Source: JAUQQI01 sp040289115 (GTDB lineage: Bacteria > Chloroflexota > Dehalococcoidia > JAUQQI01). From it: a stretch of 64,000 nucleotides of DNA. The position numbers and the translations under genes are program-made. Shown in pieces: positions 16,640 to 24,564 of this stretch. Below the pieces are notes generated by a model. That model saw only the letters and a program-made list of their open reading frames with translations, ran no database searches and had not been told where the DNA came from. The stretch lies in the NCBI GenBank assembly GCA_040289115.1, contig PSKS01000006.1:1-64000 (forward strand), given 5' to 3'. Positions within the stretch are counted from its first letter, which is position 1; every line of letters starts with the position of its first letter.

Positions 16640-17631
16640 CGGCCCAGAGCTAGCCGGAGGGCGACCTCGGCCAGCAGGCCGCCGACGAGCAGGAGACCAA
16701 AGCGACGGTTGTGCAGGAAGGTGCCCCCCACGTACCAGAGGGGCCGGTCGGGTGGCCTTGGCTGTTCCAGAAACTTTAAGGTCTTAAAAGCCCCGCCCAG
16801 GTTAAGTAAAACGGCCAGCATGCCCGGAAAGCCCTGCCAGAGGGCCGCCCCAACGGCCGTAACATACATCAAGACGATTAGCCCCTGCGTCAGCCGCCGG
16901 GCCCCGGCCTCCCCCAGGATCACCGGCAGGGTCCGGACCCGCCGACCCCGGTCGAACTCGACCTTATCAAGGTGCTTGCCCAACAGGACGGTGGTAACCC
17001 CCAATGCGTAGGGCAAAGAGCCGAAAAAGACCCAGGCCGGGACGAAACCCGCCTGGCTGTAGTAGGTGCCCCCGACCATCAAAGGGCCCCAGACCACCAG
17101 GACAGCCAGCTCCCCCAGGCCAACGTACTTTAAAGGCAGGGGGCCGCCCGTATAACCCAGCAGAATCAGCAGCCCCAGCAGGGCAAAGGCGAGCACCCCC
17201 GGCCCGGTCACCCAGGTTAAATAAAGCCCCGCCAAGGCGGCCCCGGCCAGGCTGAGGGCAGTGGCTAGGAGCAGACCGGCGGGGGACGCCCCGCGGTGGG
17301 CCAGGGGGTGGGGACCGTATCGGACCCGGGGCGAATCGGCGGTATCCTTGCCCTGAATAAAGTCAAAATAGTCGTTGGCCAGGTTGCTGGCAAAGTGGGC
17401 CATGAGCAGGCCGCAGGTGGCCGCCAGGAACCGGACGGGGTCAAAGACCCCCGAAAGCTGGGCAAAAAGGCCGCCCAGGAGGGCCGAGACCGCCGTCATC
17501 ACCAGCACGGCCGCCCGGCCCATGATGAGCCACCGGGCGATGAAGTCGGCCTCCTGCAGGGCGCCGACGTCGGGAACAGTGTAAAGGGCCAGAAGCCAGA
17601 GCCTGGGTCTCAGCCCGATGCCAACTTTCAT
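16636..17631 (-). CDS. UbiA-family prenyltransferase, MenA-like
   Basis: Polytopic membrane prenyltransferase of 331 residues. The first Asp-rich motif is NLANDYFDFIQGKDTADS and the second is the HLDKVEFDRGRRVRTLPV region. Roughly eight hydrophobic helices follow. The NDYFDF signature is shared with 1,4-dihydroxy-2-naphthoate polyprenyltransferase (MenA), which makes menaquinone, but no men genes are near. Substrates such as heme (CtaB) or chlorophyll-type acceptors fit the motif less well. ATG 17631 has GGGGA seven bases upstream; a GTG immediately before it is the alternative start. It is divergent from the LuxR-type gene, with only 39 bp between start codons. Confidence 0.82.
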   Translation of the reverse strand: MKVGIGLRPRLWLLALYTVPDVGALQEADFIARWLIMGRAAVLVMTAVSALLGGLFAQLSGVFDPVRFLAATCGLLMAHFASNLANDYFDFIQGKDTADSPRVRYGPHPLAHRGASPAGLLLATALSLAGAALAGLYLTWVTGPGVLAFALLGLLILLGYTGGPLPLKYVGLGELAVLVVWGPLMVGGTYYSQAGFVPAWVFFGSLPYALGVTTVLLGKHLDKVEFDRGRRVRTLPVILGEAGARRLTQGLIVLMYVTAVGAALWQGFPGMLAVLLNLGGAFKTLKFLEQPRPPDRPLWYVGGTFLHNRRFGLLLVGGLLAEVALRLALGR

Positions 17632-17670
17632 CACTTATCCCCGGGAAAGTATAACGGATTTAGGCGACCT

Positions 17671-18303
17671 ATGGACGGCCTTTTAAACCTGCCCGTTGCC
17701 GTCCTCATCGTGGCCGCCGACCCCCTAGTCCGGGACGGTTTGGCCGCCAAGCTGGAGGACCGACCCGAACTGAGCATTGTGGGCCGAGGCGGGCCGGCGG
17801 ACGCGTCCCTTTTCGCCCCCCAGGGCCCGGTGGTCCTCTGGGACCTGGGTTCGGCCCCCGAACCAGACCTGGATCCGCTGCTGGAGCTTACCGCCTCCGG
17901 GGTGACGGTGGTAGTTCTGGTCGGGCGTCCGGAGCTGACCGCGGCCGCCTTGCAGGCCGGGGCCCGGGGAGTCCTTGGGCGCACGGTGGCCGCGGAGACC
18001 CTAGCCTTGGGCCTCCTGGCCGCCGCCGGGGGGCTGATGGTCCTGGACCCGGAGCTTCTGCCGGCAGCCGGCATTCTGCGGCCCGCCGGGCCCGGTGAGC
18101 CGCCCGAAGCCCTTACCCCCCGGGAGCTGGAAGTTTTGGGCCTCGTTGCCGACGGTCTATCCAACAAGGAAATTGCTCACCGGCTCGGCATCAGCGAACA
18201 CACCGTCAAGTTCCACGTGAACACCATTATGTCCAAGCTGGGGGCCCGGAGCCGGACCGAGGCGGCGGTCATGGCCGCCCGACTGGGCCTCATTGCCATC
18301 TAG
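17671..18303 (+). CDS. LuxR/NarL-type regulator with a degenerate receiver domain
   Basis: Two-domain transcription factor of 210 residues. The C-terminal LuxR helix-turn-helix is intact: LTPRELEVLGLVADGLSNKE and the HRLGISEHTVKFHVNTIMSK recognition region. The N-terminal receiver keeps the fold and the acceptor-position Asp (VVLWDLGSAP). It has lost the paired acidic residues (canonical DD is AA in LIVAADPLVRDG), the conserved Thr/Ser and the Lys (LGRT where LLKD is usual). It therefore probably does not work by ordinary phosphorylation. The ATG at 17671 follows a TATAAC-like -10. Two trypsin-fold protease genes lie downstream, so it may regulate them, which is inference. Confidence 0.88.
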   Translation: MDGLLNLPVAVLIVAADPLVRDGLAAKLEDRPELSIVGRGGPADASLFAPQGPVVLWDLGSAPEPDLDPLLELTASGVTVVVLVGRPELTAAALQAGARGVLGRTVAAETLALGLLAAAGGLMVLDPELLPAAGILRPAGPGEPPEALTPRELEVLGLVADGLSNKEIAHRLGISEHTVKFHVNTIMSKLGARSRTEAAVMAARLGLIAI

Positions 18304-18397
18304 CCTTTTTTCCGGGCCGTCACCTACCCGAATTACCGATGTTTTAAGCCTGCCCGGGCCTTAAGCTTCTTGTAGAAAGCGCAGGAGGTTTTAAGCC

Positions 18398-19294
18398 GTG
18401 TTCGACCGCATCAAGGCCCTCTCCGACGAGCTGGCGGCCCTGGTCCAGACCGCCGGCGAAAGCATTGTTCGGGTCAGTGCCCGGCCCCATTTCGGGGCCA
18501 GCGGCATCATCTGGTCCGCCGACGGGGTTATCGTTACCGCCGAGCACGTCATCGAGCGGGAGGACCGGATTGAGGTGGGCCTGCCCGACGGGCGGACGGT
18601 GGGAGCCCGGCTGGTCGGCCGGGACCCCACCACCGACCTGGCCCTCATCCGGGCGGAGACGGCTGACCTTAAGGCGGCCCGGTTCGGCGGGTTGGAAAAC
18701 TTAAAGGTCGGGCACATCGTGGTGGCGGTGGCCCGGCCGGGCCCAGAACTCCAGGCAACCTTGGGCATCGTCAGCGCCATCGGCGGACCCTGGCGGGCCC
18801 TGCCCGGCGGCCAGCTCGATAACTACCTTCAGACCGATGTGGCCATGTACCCGGGCTTCTCGGGCGGGGCCCTGGTGGCCGCCGACGGCTCCGTTGTCGG
18901 CCTGAACACCTCGGCCCTGGCCCGGGGCGTAAGTGTGGCTGTGCCTGCCAACACCCTTAGCCGAGTGGTCGAGACCCTCCTTACCCACGGCCGGATCCGG
19001 CGGGCCTACCTTGGGATTGCCTCCCAGCCGGTGCGCCTGCCCGATGCGGTTCGGGAGCGGGTTGGGCGGGGGATGGGCCTCATCGTCGTTTCGGTGGAGA
19101 CGGGCAGTCCGGCCGACCGGGCCGGTCTCACTGTCGGCGACGTCATCATCGCCGTCGGGGACCAGCCGGTAAGCCGGCCCGACGAACTGCTGGCCCAGCT
19201 CACGGCCGACCGCATCGGCCAGCCCCTTACTCTACGGGTGCTGCGGGGCGGCCAGCCGGCCGAACTTACGGTAATACCGGCGGAAAGGTCTTAG
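18398..19294 (+). CDS. HtrA-like trypsin-fold protease with one PDZ domain, no signal peptide
   Basis: S1C-type serine protease of 298 residues. The triad is H50 (VTAEHVI), D80 (DPTTDLALI) and S155 (YPGFSGGALV). A single PDZ domain covers about 200-292, with LGIASQPVRLP and GSPADRAGLTVGDVIIAVGD. Classical DegP/HtrA proteins begin with a signal peptide or membrane anchor, but here the N-terminus MFDRIKALSDELAALVQTAG is soluble, so the enzyme should be cytoplasmic. The GTG start has an AGGAGG site 10 nt upstream. The next gene is a related protease without a PDZ domain, 12 bp away. Confidence 0.9.
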   Translation: MFDRIKALSDELAALVQTAGESIVRVSARPHFGASGIIWSADGVIVTAEHVIEREDRIEVGLPDGRTVGARLVGRDPTTDLALIRAETADLKAARFGGLENLKVGHIVVAVARPGPELQATLGIVSAIGGPWRALPGGQLDNYLQTDVAMYPGFSGGALVAADGSVVGLNTSALARGVSVAVPANTLSRVVETLLTHGRIRRAYLGIASQPVRLPDAVRERVGRGMGLIVVSVETGSPADRAGLTVGDVIIAVGDQPVSRPDELLAQLTADRIGQPLTLRVLRGGQPAELTVIPAERS

Positions 19295-19306
19295 TGAGAA
19301 GCAGCA

Positions 19307-19906
19307 ATGGGGAAGCTTTTAACCCGGCTTAACGCCGAACTGGCGGACCTGGCCGCCACCGCCCGGGCCGCCCTGGTCCGGGTTGGGGTTCGGGGGGCCT
19401 TCGGGGTGGGCTCGGGGATCATCCTCCACCCTGAGGGCCTGATTCTCACCAACGCCCACGTCGTCCGGGGCGAGCCCATCTGGGTGCGGCTAACCAATGG
19501 CCAGCAGCTCCCGGCCAAGGTCTTGGGCCGGGACCCAACGGGCGACCTGGCCGCCCTCCTGGTGCACGCCGGCGGCCTGCCGGCCCTTGAACTGGCCGCC
19601 GCCGAGCCGGCCCCTGGAAGCCTGGTGCTGGCCCTAGGCCATCCCTGGGGGATTGAGGCGGCGGCAAGCTTTGGGGTGGTGACCGGCCTAGCCGCCGACG
19701 AGGTCGGGCGGGAGTGGGTCCTGGTTAACCTGCGGCTCCGGCCGGGCAACTCGGGCGGCCCCCTGGTGGATGCCGCCGGCCGGGTCGTCGGCATAAACAC
19801 GATAATGACCGGGGCCGAAACTGGGGCGGCCGTATCGGTCCGTTCGGCCCGGGCGTTTCTCAAGCGAGTTCTGGCCGAGCACCTGCGGCCAGCGGCCGCC
19901 GGCTAG
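19307..19906 (+). CDS. trypsin-fold serine protease without PDZ domain, no signal peptide
   Basis: Small S1C-type protease of 199 residues. The triad is H51 (LTNAHVV), D80 (DPTGDLAAL) and S149 (RPGNSGGPLV), with the usual GHPWGIEAAAS strand before the nucleophile. It ends soon after the protease fold and carries no PDZ domain. Like its neighbour it has a soluble, Leu/Ala-rich N-terminus (MGKLLTRLNAELADLAATAR) and no export signal. The matched N-termini (helix plus L-A-L/A-x-V) suggest duplication of the catalytic module followed by PDZ loss, or paired subunits of one complex. It ends 12 bp before the convergent glycosidase stop. Confidence 0.9.
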   Translation: MGKLLTRLNAELADLAATARAALVRVGVRGAFGVGSGIILHPEGLILTNAHVVRGEPIWVRLTNGQQLPAKVLGRDPTGDLAALLVHAGGLPALELAAAEPAPGSLVLALGHPWGIEAAASFGVVTGLAADEVGREWVLVNLRLRPGNSGGPLVDAAGRVVGINTIMTGAETGAAVSVRSARAFLKRVLAEHLRPAAAG

Positions 19907-19917
19907 CGCGGCCCCGG

Positions 19918-21783
19918 TTAACACCCGGGCGAGGCGTTGCGAACTACCGGGAAGAAGAGGCGAAAGCCCCCGCTCAGGGGTGTCGCCTGGGTGGAGGTGG
20001 TCCCCGCCGCACAGCCCACCTGAACGGCAACCGCCGGGCTCCACTCGCCCGTCAGGCCGGCCCAGTCCCGGGCCCGAACTCGGAACTCGTAGGTGCGGCC
20101 CAACTGCCCCCGAAATTCTGCCGCCGTTAGCCCGGTATCCACCAGCCACCAACCCCAGTCCGGGTTGCTCCCCTCCCGAACCTGCACGTCGAAGCCCATC
20201 ACGCCCCAGCCGCTGTCCGAACCGTTCCAGCGGACGGTGAACCGCTCGGGGGCCGGACCGGCCCACGGGCTTACAGCCGCCACCGGCGGGGTGGTATCGG
20301 GCGGGACCCGCTCCAGGATGATGTAGGGCTCGCCAATGCCCAGGTCTGGGTTGGTTACGGGGGGCAGACTGATGCGGTAGCCGCCGGCAAGAGACTGCAG
20401 GACCGGGGCCGGCTGACCGTATTTGTCTAAAATCGACACGGCCTGGGCAGCCGGGGCGGCCTCAAGCCAATAGGTTACCGGACTGGCCGAGCGGTTCCAG
20501 ACCACGCTTACCCGGTACAAATTATCCCCCAGCCGGACGCCCCCCAGGGTAACCCGGTCAACCGGCCCCTCCTCCCGCCGCCGGGCCGTCACGTAATTCG
20601 AAAAATATCGGGTGGCCGTTCGGTAGGCGGTGTACGCCGGTCGGGGCGAGGCGTCATTCCGGATTACCCCGTACCACTCCCGGTAGCCCACGTAGTCGTC
20701 GTAAAGTTGAAAGATTAAGAGCCTTTCCACGTCGTAGGCCAAACCCAGAGCCCCAACGGCCAGGGCGAAGGACGCCTGCTCCGAAGGGCTGCCCCGCCAC
20801 TTCTGGGGGCAGGGCAAGTAGGGGCTTACCTTATCGTCCCCGCAGACGGGAATATTGGTTTCGTTCACCCAGATGGGCTTCTGGGGAATTTGAAAGCCGG
20901 CCAGGTAGTTTCGCACCGTGTCCACCAAGAAAGTCAGGGCGTACGGGGAGATGTAGGGGTGAACCGGCAGGGCGTCGAAGAAGTAGTTGTTGGCCGGGGC
21001 CTGGGGGTCAGCCCGGATGATTCGGAGCACATCGGGGAAGAAGGTTTGGTCGGTCCAGAAGGCCAGGGCCCCAAAGAGGACCCGGGCCTCCGGGTCGGCA
21101 GCCTTTGCTGCCAGGTAAGCAACTTTAAGCAGCCGGACGTAATCTGCCCGGGTCCCGGACCAGAACCGGAAGGTAGAGGGCGGCCCCAGGTCCGGCTCGT
21201 TCCAGACCTCCCAAGTCCGGATTCGGGGGGCATAGCGCCTTACGGTGTTGTAAACGAACCGGGCCCAGTAGTTCTCGGGGTTTATCGCCTTGCCGGGTCC
21301 CGGAAGGTCGGTGCCGTCGGCAAAGACCGGCAGGTTTAAATTCTTAGGCGGGCTGGTTTCGGCCCCGCCCAGGGCGAACACCCCATAGCGTCCCCCTGGA
21401 ACCTGCTGAATGCCCGTCCCCGTTGAGGTTGCGGCCCAGGTTGGGGTGCCCATTAGAATGGCGTTAATTTTGAGGCCCCGGACCAGGTCGGCGTTGACCA
21501 CCTGGTCGATGGCCGAATAATCGAAGGTCCCGGGCTGCCGTTCGACGGTGTGCCAGTAAAAGGGCCAGCGGGTCCAGCGGGCCCCGGCATCCAGGGCCTG
21601 CCGGTAGCGCAGGTCTGTTACGGCGTAGGGCTGGCCGTCGGCGGTTATGCCGTTTATAAACGCAAAACCGAAGCGGTCGGCGGCATCAACCGCTTGGAGG
21701 GCCGGCTGGCCCCAGGAGGCTCGGCCCGGGACCATTGCCAGGCCGAGCAGGAGCAGGCCCCATAAACCCCACCACCTATTCAC
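19918..21783 (-). CDS. secreted glycoside hydrolase, clan-A TIM barrel (GH39-like), with fibronectin-III-like domain
   Basis: Extracellular glycosidase of about 621 residues. Residues 4-22 (WWGLWGLLLLGLAMVPG) form a signal peptide. The barrel has the acid/base Glu in TWEVWNEPD (about E196) and a nucleophile candidate in IWVNETNI (about E308), the two ends of strands 4 and 7 in clan A. GH39-like is the best guess; the substrate is unknown. Residues about 500-585 look like a fibronectin type III domain (ERFTVRWNGSDSGWG to YEFRVRARDW). The C-terminal FRLFFPVVRN resembles the LPLV-type tail often seen on secreted Chloroflexota proteins. The GTG at 21783 overlaps the upstream stop by 8 bp; the frame is open to 21882 but that part overlaps the upstream gene. 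Confidence 0.8.
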   Translation of the reverse strand: MNRWWGLWGLLLLGLAMVPGRASWGQPALQAVDAADRFGFAFINGITADGQPYAVTDLRYRQALDAGARWTRWPFYWHTVERQPGTFDYSAIDQVVNADLVRGLKINAILMGTPTWAATSTGTGIQQVPGGRYGVFALGGAETSPPKNLNLPVFADGTDLPGPGKAINPENYWARFVYNTVRRYAPRIRTWEVWNEPDLGPPSTFRFWSGTRADYVRLLKVAYLAAKAADPEARVLFGALAFWTDQTFFPDVLRIIRADPQAPANNYFFDALPVHPYISPYALTFLVDTVRNYLAGFQIPQKPIWVNETNIPVCGDDKVSPYLPCPQKWRGSPSEQASFALAVGALGLAYDVERLLIFQLYDDYVGYREWYGVIRNDASPRPAYTAYRTATRYFSNYVTARRREEGPVDRVTLGGVRLGDNLYRVSVVWNRSASPVTYWLEAAPAAQAVSILDKYGQPAPVLQSLAGGYRISLPPVTNPDLGIGEPYIILERVPPDTTPPVAAVSPWAGPAPERFTVRWNGSDSGWGVMGFDVQVREGSNPDWGWWLVDTGLTAAEFRGQLGRTYEFRVRARDWAGLTGEWSPAVAVQVGCAAGTTSTQATPLSGGFRLFFPVVRNASPGC

Positions 21784-24400
21784 AGCCCGGGCCGCTGCCG
21801 TCGGGGATGTCCGGTTGGGGCAGGTAAGTTCGGGCGTCGGCCCCGTGGGCCCAGACGGCCACCGGGGCGGCCGTGCCCTCAATGGCAGCCACGAAATAGT
21901 ACTTGTTTACCGGGTCCCGGGCGGCCTCAACGGGTACGTTGTTAAAGACCCAGCGTGGGTGAGGTGTGCCGCTGGCATCCTGAACCTGGATCGTGCCGTC
22001 GGCCGCCTTAAGGGGCTGAAGAATTCCGGTATTAAGGCTCCACAGCAAGGTCACCCGGTTGGGGAAGCTGGCCGGGGCCGAAGCACCGGTCTGCGGGTCG
22101 GTCAGGTCGACCCCGATGTTAACATGGGTGGCCCGGTCGACGGGGGCCGGCTGACCGTCGGTGTGGGGCCAGACCACCTGAACCGAGGGCTCGGCCTGGC
22201 TGAAGGGGCCGGCGATCACCGAGCTCTGGACCGGCAGGTAAGTTCGGGCGTCGGCCCCGTGGGCCCAGACGTTGCTCCGGTACGGGACACCTTTAACCTC
22301 AACCAGGTAGAAGTCCTTGCTCCGGGTCGGGTCAAGGCCGGAAGCCTCGAAGAACCCAACGGGTACGTCGTTGAAGACCCAGGCCTGGAACACCTTGCCC
22401 CCCACCCGCCTGAGGATCGGCTGACCTGGCGGGCTCTGGTAGCGGGCCGGCAGGTTCACGGCGTTGCCACCAATTTCCACCAGGTTGGAGGCCCGGCGCA
22501 GACGGACTTCCACCGGCAGGTTGCAAGCCACCGGCTGCAGGCTGTCGGCCTCGAAAAGATAGACTAAAACGTTCACCAGCGGCGCCTTGTCCACGGGCTG
22601 TGGCCGGCCGGCCCGGTCGTGGGGGAAGACCAGCTCAATTTTGGCGTCGACCATTCCGGCAACCGCATTCGGGGACTGGGCCCGAATGGTGTAGGCCTTG
22701 CCGGGCTCGACGTCAACCTGAACTACGCCGCTGCCCGGATTCAGCCGGTTGGAACCTGCCGGACCCGAGACCAGCACCGTCCAGCCGGGCTGCCAGCGGG
22801 GAATCAGCTTACTGCCGGCCAAGTTTAGGGTGAGGCGGGTCGGGGCGTTGGCCCGGACCTCGAGCCGGTCCGGCGCCGGCCGCCAGATAAACAGCTGGGC
22901 GGCCGAGACGGGGCTTTCGGCCAAGATGCCGGCTTCCGGCAGGCTGAGGACCCGGCCCAGGGCCCAGCCGTTTTCGGCCACCACCCGGAAGGCCGGCCCC
23001 TGGGGGGTATCAAACCACTGGAAGCCGGCGGGGCCTACGGCCCGGATGAACTCCGAAGCGGCCTTGAAGGCCAGGGCGCTGGGCTTCGGTGTGCCGTCGG
23101 GGTTGAAAAGGCCGTAGGTGTTTTCGGTGGGGTTTGCTCCGACAGCCAGGTCGTTGGCCTGCCATTTAAAGGCCCCAGGCCGACCTTGGGCGAAGGAGCG
23201 GAGCAGAACGGCCGACTCGTAAAGGGCGGCTTCGACCGGGTCCAGCTGGAAGGTGGCAAACCCGAACTCTTCGAAGATTACCGGCCGGTCGGGGAAGATT
23301 TTGGAGAGGGTCTCGAGGGCTTGGAACATTCGGTTGAAGTTGACGGCGGTAGCCCCCGGGAACCGATGCCAAGAGATGAAGTCGAGGGCCCGATTGGCCG
23401 GAAGGGAGGCCAGGATCAGGTCGCTGTAACCGACAGTTACGGGCTTCTCCGGGTCGACCTGTTTTACCGGTCCAAGGCGGGCATCGACCCAGGCGGCCAA
23501 GGTCTGGTCGAGAGCCTGAATCAGGGGTTGCCATTTGGCCGCATCCGGGGAGATTATGTAGTCGGCCACCGAGACGGCGTAGTCCCGGGCGGCAACCCAG
23601 GCGGCGGCTTCGGCCGCAAACTCCCGGAAGAGTTGGTAGTTGTTGGCGTAATAGTAAGCTTGAGCGTCGTTGAACCGCTCGGGCACAAGGCTCCGGCCCT
23701 CTTCCCGTCGCCAGCGGGGAATATCAGAGCGGGGAATCCGCTCGCCATAGGCCCGGATGAGGGCATCGGTCTGGAGGGGTGGGGGTCCCCCGGGGTAGAT
23801 GGCCACGGCCAGGTCCTGGAAGTGGGGCTCATTTTTGAGGTCGTAGCCGAGCACCGCCGGATTTCCCCGGTAACGGGCGGCGATGGCCTGATTGAGGGCG
23901 GCTTCCCGGGCCAGGTCGTCTTCCCGATAGTCATTAAAAGTAATAAGCAGGTGCAAATTTCTCTGGGCCGCCAGGTTGACCACCGTGTCCAGCTTGGACC
24001 AGCGGCCGGCCCGAATATCCCGGGCCAGGGCCGACCGGACGAAAATCCGAACGGCCTTCAGCCCGGCCGCCGCTAGCCGGTCGAAATCGGCCGCCACCAG
24101 AGCCGGGTCAAACTGCCCATCCTCCCAGTAAACCCAGGCCCGGTCAGTGGGTCCGGCATAATTGGCCCCCACCACGAATACTGGCCGGCCGGCCGGGTCC
24201 ACAAAGGCAGACCCGGTAAAGCGCAGGGGGCTTATGTCGGCCCGGGCGGCCGGGGCCGGTCCGAAAATTACAGGGCCTAACAGCAGGCCCAAAAGAAAGA
24301 GGCCCCAGGTAACCTGCAGGGTCCGCCGCTTAGCTATCCGCCGCAAACCAGCCAAACCGTCCCCAAGTTTAGCCAGATGCGGGCGGTCCGTCAAGGCCAT
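21776..24400 (-). CDS. secreted GH5-like glycoside hydrolase with two C-terminal repeats
   Basis: Large extracellular glycosidase of 874 residues. An N-terminal hydrophobic segment (WGLFLLGLLLGPVIFGPAPA) serves as signal peptide or anchor. The TIM barrel has FVVGANYAG at strand 1, the acid/base Glu in GYDLKNEPH (about E191) and the nucleophile in VIFEEFGFA (about E377), as in GH5 and related mannanases/cellulases. After the barrel come two tandem homologous modules (about 585-723 and 739-861). Each opens with a V-x-PH-D/T pattern plus QPxPVDxA and closes with the identical VWAHGADARTYLP. ATG 24400 is chosen; a TTG eight codons upstream is possible. It is co-transcribed with the GH39-like gene. 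Confidence 0.82.
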   Translation of the reverse strand: MALTDRPHLAKLGDGLAGLRRIAKRRTLQVTWGLFLLGLLLGPVIFGPAPAARADISPLRFTGSAFVDPAGRPVFVVGANYAGPTDRAWVYWEDGQFDPALVAADFDRLAAAGLKAVRIFVRSALARDIRAGRWSKLDTVVNLAAQRNLHLLITFNDYREDDLAREAALNQAIAARYRGNPAVLGYDLKNEPHFQDLAVAIYPGGPPPLQTDALIRAYGERIPRSDIPRWRREEGRSLVPERFNDAQAYYYANNYQLFREFAAEAAAWVAARDYAVSVADYIISPDAAKWQPLIQALDQTLAAWVDARLGPVKQVDPEKPVTVGYSDLILASLPANRALDFISWHRFPGATAVNFNRMFQALETLSKIFPDRPVIFEEFGFATFQLDPVEAALYESAVLLRSFAQGRPGAFKWQANDLAVGANPTENTYGLFNPDGTPKPSALAFKAASEFIRAVGPAGFQWFDTPQGPAFRVVAENGWALGRVLSLPEAGILAESPVSAAQLFIWRPAPDRLEVRANAPTRLTLNLAGSKLIPRWQPGWTVLVSGPAGSNRLNPGSGVVQVDVEPGKAYTIRAQSPNAVAGMVDAKIELVFPHDRAGRPQPVDKAPLVNVLVYLFEADSLQPVACNLPVEVRLRRASNLVEIGGNAVNLPARYQSPPGQPILRRVGGKVFQAWVFNDVPVGFFEASGLDPTRSKDFYLVEVKGVPYRSNVWAHGADARTYLPVQSSVIAGPFSQAEPSVQVVWPHTDGQPAPVDRATHVNIGVDLTDPQTGASAPASFPNRVTLLWSLNTGILQPLKAADGTIQVQDASGTPHPRWVFNNVPVEAARDPVNKYYFVAAIEGTAAPVAVWAHGADARTYLPQPDIPDGSGPGCE

Positions 24401-24531
24401 GACGCCTAGGGTACCTGGACCCAAGGCCGGCTCGGTGGCAGACTGTCGCCTTAAGACGGCCCAAATGTGGTGCCCCTGAAGGGAAATCCCTGCCGGTTAA
24501 CCGCGGCCTAGTGGGAAATTTAAATAACAGT

Positions 24532-24557
24532 GCTGGGCGGCCAGTTGGCCGCCCAGC
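24532..24557 (-). terminator. hairpin downstream of hppA (K+-independent type)
   Basis: A 12-bp perfect stem, GCTGGGCGGCCA (24532-24543) and its complement (24546-24557), lies 8 bp after the pyrophosphatase stop on the minus strand. A weak T-rich stretch follows (CTGTTATTTAAATTT on the minus strand). It separates the pyrophosphatase unit from the glycosidase operon. Confidence 0.6.
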
Positions 24558-24564
24558 AAGCGAC

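Noticed and set aside
17296..17670. Upstream extension of the LuxR-type gene
   Set aside because: It lies antisense to the prenyltransferase and is proline-rich shadow sequence; ATG 17671 gives the receiver start.
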